Below, piece by piece: positions 6,492 to 9,129 of a stretch of 9,129 nt of DNA. The DNA lies in assembly GCA_024640385.1 (NCBI GenBank), contig JAHEFC010000150.1, forward strand, positions 1 to 9,129, given 5' to 3'. Both the position numbers and the translations under genes were made by a program. Under the pieces are notes generated by a model, which had not been told where the DNA came from, made no database searches, and worked only from the letters and a program-made list of their open reading frames with translations. Source of the stretch: Sphingobacteriales bacterium (GTDB lineage: Bacteria > Bacteroidota > Bacteroidia > Chitinophagales > Chitinophagaceae). The stretch's first letter is position 1. Each line of letters opens with the position of its first letter.

Positions 6492-7331
6492 ATGAGTCTC
6501 ATCAGGGCACTGCAGAAAAATGAAACCTTACTGAACGATATCAAATCGCACAGGGAGGGACTGGTGAAATTGTGGTGGCTGGGCCAGAGTGGTTACCTGA
6601 TCAGCTGCAATAACATTCATGTACTGGTGGATCCCTATCTGTCAGATTCGCTAACCCGGAAATATGAGCATACCAATAAGTCCCATACCAGGATGAGCGA
6701 ACTGGTGATTGATCCGGCCATGCTGAATTTCATAGACATTGTCAGCAGTAGTCATAACCACACCGACCACCTGGATGGCGACACTTTGATCCCCCTGATC
6801 AAAGCCAATCCAGGTATTACCATGATCATACCTGAAGCCAACAGGAAGTTTGTAACAGACAGGATCAACATGCCCCTTGAATTTCCAATAGGGATGAACG
6901 ACGGACAGACAATCGTGATCAAGGGAGTCAGTTTTCACGGAATTCCTTCTGCGCATAACGAACTAGACAGGGATGAAAATGGGAACTGTAAATACATGGG
7001 GTATGTGATCGGGATCGGCGACAGGAAGATCTACCATAGTGGGGATACACTGCTCTATCCAGGGATGGCGGACCTGCTCAAACCTTTCGATCTGGACCTG
7101 GCTATACTCCCTATCAACGGGAATGATCCTGCAAGAGGAGTGGCCGGAAATCTTTCCATAGATGAAGCCATTCAACTTGGGAAAGAAATTGGTGCTAAAC
7201 TAACCATTCCCTGCCATTACGATATGTTCAGCTTTAATACTGCTGATCCTGCAGAATTCGGTCGCAAAGCAGAAGCACAACACCTTAACTTTAAGATTTT
7301 ACAGGCAGGCGAAGGATACATATTGCAGTGA
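6492..7331 (+). CDS. UlaG-like metallo-beta-lactamase-fold hydrolase
   Basis: A 279-residue protein without a signal peptide, hence cytosolic. After a helical N-terminal segment (1-24) comes the fold-opening strand pair WWLGQSGYLI (28-37) and LVDPYL (45-50). The metal-binding motif is SHNHTDHLD, with H88, H90, D92 and H93. Further ligands of the binuclear site are H155 (SAHNE), D185 (YHSGDT) and H242 (PCHYDMF). These features, and the total length, fit the UlaG branch of the superfamily, whose founding member is L-ascorbate-6-phosphate lactonase, rather than beta-lactamases or glyoxalases II. Manganese or zinc is the expected metal. It is likely a lactonase or phosphodiester/ester hydrolase acting on a small, possibly sugar-derived substrate (inference). 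The ATG at 6487 is followed at once by a stop codon, so 6492 is the start. It is followed after 43 bp by the propeller lipoprotein. The related YtnP- or UPF0173-type hydrolases are alternatives. Confidence 0.85.
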   Translation: MSLIRALQKNETLLNDIKSHREGLVKLWWLGQSGYLISCNNIHVLVDPYLSDSLTRKYEHTNKSHTRMSELVIDPAMLNFIDIVSSSHNHTDHLDGDTLIPLIKANPGITMIIPEANRKFVTDRINMPLEFPIGMNDGQTIVIKGVSFHGIPSAHNELDRDENGNCKYMGYVIGIGDRKIYHSGDTLLYPGMADLLKPFDLDLAILPINGNDPARGVAGNLSIDEAIQLGKEIGAKLTIPCHYDMFSFNTADPAEFGRKAEAQHLNFKILQAGEGYILQ

Positions 7332-7374
7332 TATTGGCCAATCTTTCTTAAATTAACTATCCAACTCTTTTATC

Positions 7375-8676
7375 ATGCGTTTCATCCTGGCTGCATTAAT
7401 ATTTATTTTCATCTACGCCTGTAATAACAGTAACGAAGACAGCACACCCACATTTACTTTAAAACCTGTAGAAAAGTTTCATTTCAAGTCCTTTGTTGAC
7501 TGCAATATGGCCGAAGCATGGATCGGCGATACTTTCAGGATATTCCCTGGTAAGTACGGAGAAGATCCACTCTGGGGAAACGCTGAGGAACTGGAATTTG
7601 GTGACGGCCGCAATGCCATTGAAGCATTCAAGCGCGATTATAAAGACTTCACCGATCCCATTATGCCCAAAAACGTTCCTCCGGGAACGCCCGGTCTTCA
7701 TGGCGCTGTCTGGTTCGAAACAGTATACCAGGATCCAAATGATGCCAGTGGTAAAACGCTTAATGCAGTTTATCACAATGAGAACTACCCATCTACTCTT
7801 CCCTACGACTCGTCAACAGGACAGGGATATATAGATCATCGCTGGCCGCAGGGACTTACCGGACCAACATCACCTGCAGCAGTCTGCAGGATCGGTATAA
7901 TGAAATCTGTTGATGGCGGACATAGCTGGGATAACAAAGGATTATTCATTGAAGATCTCCAGCCAAGAATGATATTAAAACCGCATAATACTTCTGAAAC
8001 CTTTGCCGGCGGCGTTGGAGATCCGTCAGCTGTTGCCAGTGGAGATCATCTCTATCTTTTTTACGGAGAATACGGGTACCCCGGCGTGTACGATTCAGCA
8101 ACTTATGACAATAAAAAAGAGTGGAGTGGCCAGTGTATCAGTGTAGCCAGGCTTGCATTAAAAGACCTGGACAACCCGGAAGGCAAGGCCAGAAGATGGG
8201 ACGGCAAAGGATTTAATGCAGCCTGGAATGGAATAGGAGCCCCGGTTTCTTCCCTGCAGATACCTGAGATAGATGGTGGCGGACCTGCATCTTCACCTAC
8301 CGGGGGCTTTCATTGGGGTCCATCCGTGAGCTGGAACACCTATCTCAACTGCTGGGTGATGCTGATGGGCAAGGTGGAAGGCACATCCTGGAAAGGAAGC
8401 AGCATGTATATTTCATTCAATAAGAATAAAGACCTGGGCGCTGGCAACAATTCACAGCAATGGAGCAAACCAAAACTATTACTGGATCGTGGCCCGGGAC
8501 ATGTGGTCTGGTACCCTTCCCTTCAGCCAACGGATAAAAAAGAAGATATCGAGAATAAGCATACCTGCCTGAAACTGGGACAGGAAGCCCGCCTATTCTT
8601 CAAGGACATGTACAAAGTCAACGGCAGGGACACCAGTGAGTATATCTCAGAATTCATGATCAGATTTGAAAAATAA
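7375..8676 (+). CDS. Lipoprotein with beta-propeller glycosidase/sialidase-like features, function unknown
   Basis: A 433-residue secreted lipoprotein. The signal peptide ends in the lipobox IYAC (lipidated C16), followed by a polar, partly acidic linker NNSNEDSTP. The body is rich in aromatic and glycine residues and in short beta strands, with one clear Asp-box SVDGGHSW (178-185), the S-x-D-x-G-x-x-W turn of sialidase and BNR propellers. Other blade-like motifs are GGVGDPSAV (212-220) and FHWGPSVSWN (312-321), the latter followed by a Trp-rich strand. These resemble the D-P-S and W-x-P-S/H-W-G turns of five-bladed propellers of the GH43/GH32/GH117 and sialidase type. I do not recognise a named family, and I cannot pick the catalytic acids, although D216 and several Glu residues are candidates. 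It probably sits at the cell surface and binds or cleaves a saccharide (inference). It lies 43 bp after the UlaG-like gene, and its stop codon touches the ATG of the next SDR (TAAATG), which suggests one transcription unit. Confidence 0.75.
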   Translation: MRFILAALIFIFIYACNNSNEDSTPTFTLKPVEKFHFKSFVDCNMAEAWIGDTFRIFPGKYGEDPLWGNAEELEFGDGRNAIEAFKRDYKDFTDPIMPKNVPPGTPGLHGAVWFETVYQDPNDASGKTLNAVYHNENYPSTLPYDSSTGQGYIDHRWPQGLTGPTSPAAVCRIGIMKSVDGGHSWDNKGLFIEDLQPRMILKPHNTSETFAGGVGDPSAVASGDHLYLFYGEYGYPGVYDSATYDNKKEWSGQCISVARLALKDLDNPEGKARRWDGKGFNAAWNGIGAPVSSLQIPEIDGGGPASSPTGGFHWGPSVSWNTYLNCWVMLMGKVEGTSWKGSSMYISFNKNKDLGAGNNSQQWSKPKLLLDRGPGHVVWYPSLQPTDKKEDIENKHTCLKLGQEARLFFKDMYKVNGRDTSEYISEFMIRFEK

Positions 8677-9129
8677 ATGAAGAAAGCGATCGTGGCTGGT
8701 GCCAGTTCAGGCCTTGGCAAAGGCCTGGCTGAAATACTTGCAAACAATGGATTTCATGTAGCCATTACCGGTAGAAGGACAGAACTGCTTCAAGAGATCA
8801 AAAAGCTTCATCCGGAAAACATTATTATTTCAGGGTTTGATGTTACGGAATTTGATCAATTACCCTCCAGGCTGGGGAAGATCGTTGAAGAACTGGGTGG
8901 ACTTGACCTTTTTGTCATCAGTGCCGGGGGAGGACATCTCAACGAGGATCTCGATTTCAGTATTGAGAAGAAGACCATCGACCTTAATGTGTCGGCCTTC
9001 ACGGCTATGGCGGATTGGGCATATAATTATTTCCGGAAACAGGGATGGGGTCAGTTGGCTGCCATCAGTTCGATTGCCGGATTAAGAGGGATCCGCCAGG
9101 CACCGGCATATAATGCCACTAAAGCCTAC
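8677..9129 (+). CDS. Short-chain dehydrogenase/reductase, 3' end cut by the window
   Basis: The first 151 residues of a cytosolic classical SDR. The Rossmann nucleotide loop is GASSGLG (8-14), with GRR at 32-34; the Arg pair after the second strand favours NADP(H) (inference). An acidic D55 marks the adenine-binding site. SAGGG (82-86) stands in for the usual NNAG, a mild variation. The catalytic tetrad is complete: N104, S132 (in ISSIAG), Y145 and K149 (YNATK). The expected full length is about 230-260 residues, so roughly 80-110 are missing beyond the right edge. The ATG follows the TAA of the propeller gene without a gap, so translation is likely coupled. The substrate is unknown; sugars, polyols and sugar-derived ketones are plausible from the context. 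The different catalytic-region context and lack of overlap make it impossible to tell whether it is a paralogue of the SDR fragment at the left edge. Confidence 0.9.
   Translation, partial: MKKAIVAGASSGLGKGLAEILANNGFHVAITGRRTELLQEIKKLHPENIIISGFDVTEFDQLPSRLGKIVEELGGLDLFVISAGGGHLNEDLDFSIEKKTIDLNVSAFTAMADWAYNYFRKQGWGQLAAISSIAGLRGIRQAPAYNATKAY

Noticed and set aside
7333..7342. Palindrome ATTGGCCAAT after the UlaG-like gene
   Set aside because: Ten bases, with no loop, no U-tract and no second copy. It is too short to call a terminator or operator.
8837..9085. Plus-strand 82-codon open frame near the right edge
   Set aside because: It is out of frame with the SDR that starts at 8677 and keeps all its SDR motifs in order; this is a shadow.

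Overview
The window looks like a chromosomal segment from a Bacteroidota bacterium, most likely of the Chitinophagaceae type. This is inferred from several signs: two Bacteroidota-style lipoproteins, a 7TM-DISM sensor kinase, mostly A/T-rich leaders without Shine-Dalgarno sequences, a TAnnTTTG promoter element, moderate G+C, and an intergenic hairpin made of 7-bp repeats. Genes are packed tightly. There is no RNA gene, insertion sequence, CRISPR array or phage gene, and no gene-free stretch longer than 100 bp.

Region 1 (1-1757, +) is a translationally coupled run of three genes. It holds the last 32 codons of a short-chain dehydrogenase (SDR), a ROK-family sugar kinase whose usual zinc cysteines are missing, and a SIS-domain protein of the UPF0309 type. 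The overlaps are 8 bp and 4 bp. Together they suggest an oxidoreductase, kinase and sugar-phosphate isomerase or lyase acting on one unidentified sugar or amino sugar.

Region 2 (1813-5048, +) holds a membrane histidine kinase with an extracytoplasmic DISMED2-like domain, seven transmembrane segments and a complete kinase core but no response regulator. It is followed by a stand-alone MetE catalytic domain with all four zinc ligands, a candidate core or folate-independent methionine synthase.

Region 3 (5049-5148) is the gap between convergent genes. It contains a large imperfect hairpin whose two arms are each built from 7-bp tandem repeats, starting directly after the methionine-synthase stop codon.

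Region 4 (5149-9129) has one minus-strand gene, a lipoprotein endo-beta-mannanase of GH5 subfamily 7 type. It diverges across 47 bp from a plus-strand set: an UlaG-like metallo-beta-lactamase-fold hydrolase, a lipoprotein resembling a beta-propeller glycosidase or sialidase-fold protein, and a second SDR that runs off the right edge.

The content as a whole suggests saccharide capture and catabolism: surface hydrolase(s), kinase, SIS protein, lactonase-like hydrolase and dehydrogenases. No SusC/SusD pair or transporter is visible, so this is not a classical polysaccharide utilisation locus within the window. I see no clear new defence or mobile system. The best leads are the repeat hairpin, the zinc-less ROK kinase in its three-gene operon, the stand-alone methionine synthase and the unassigned propeller lipoprotein.
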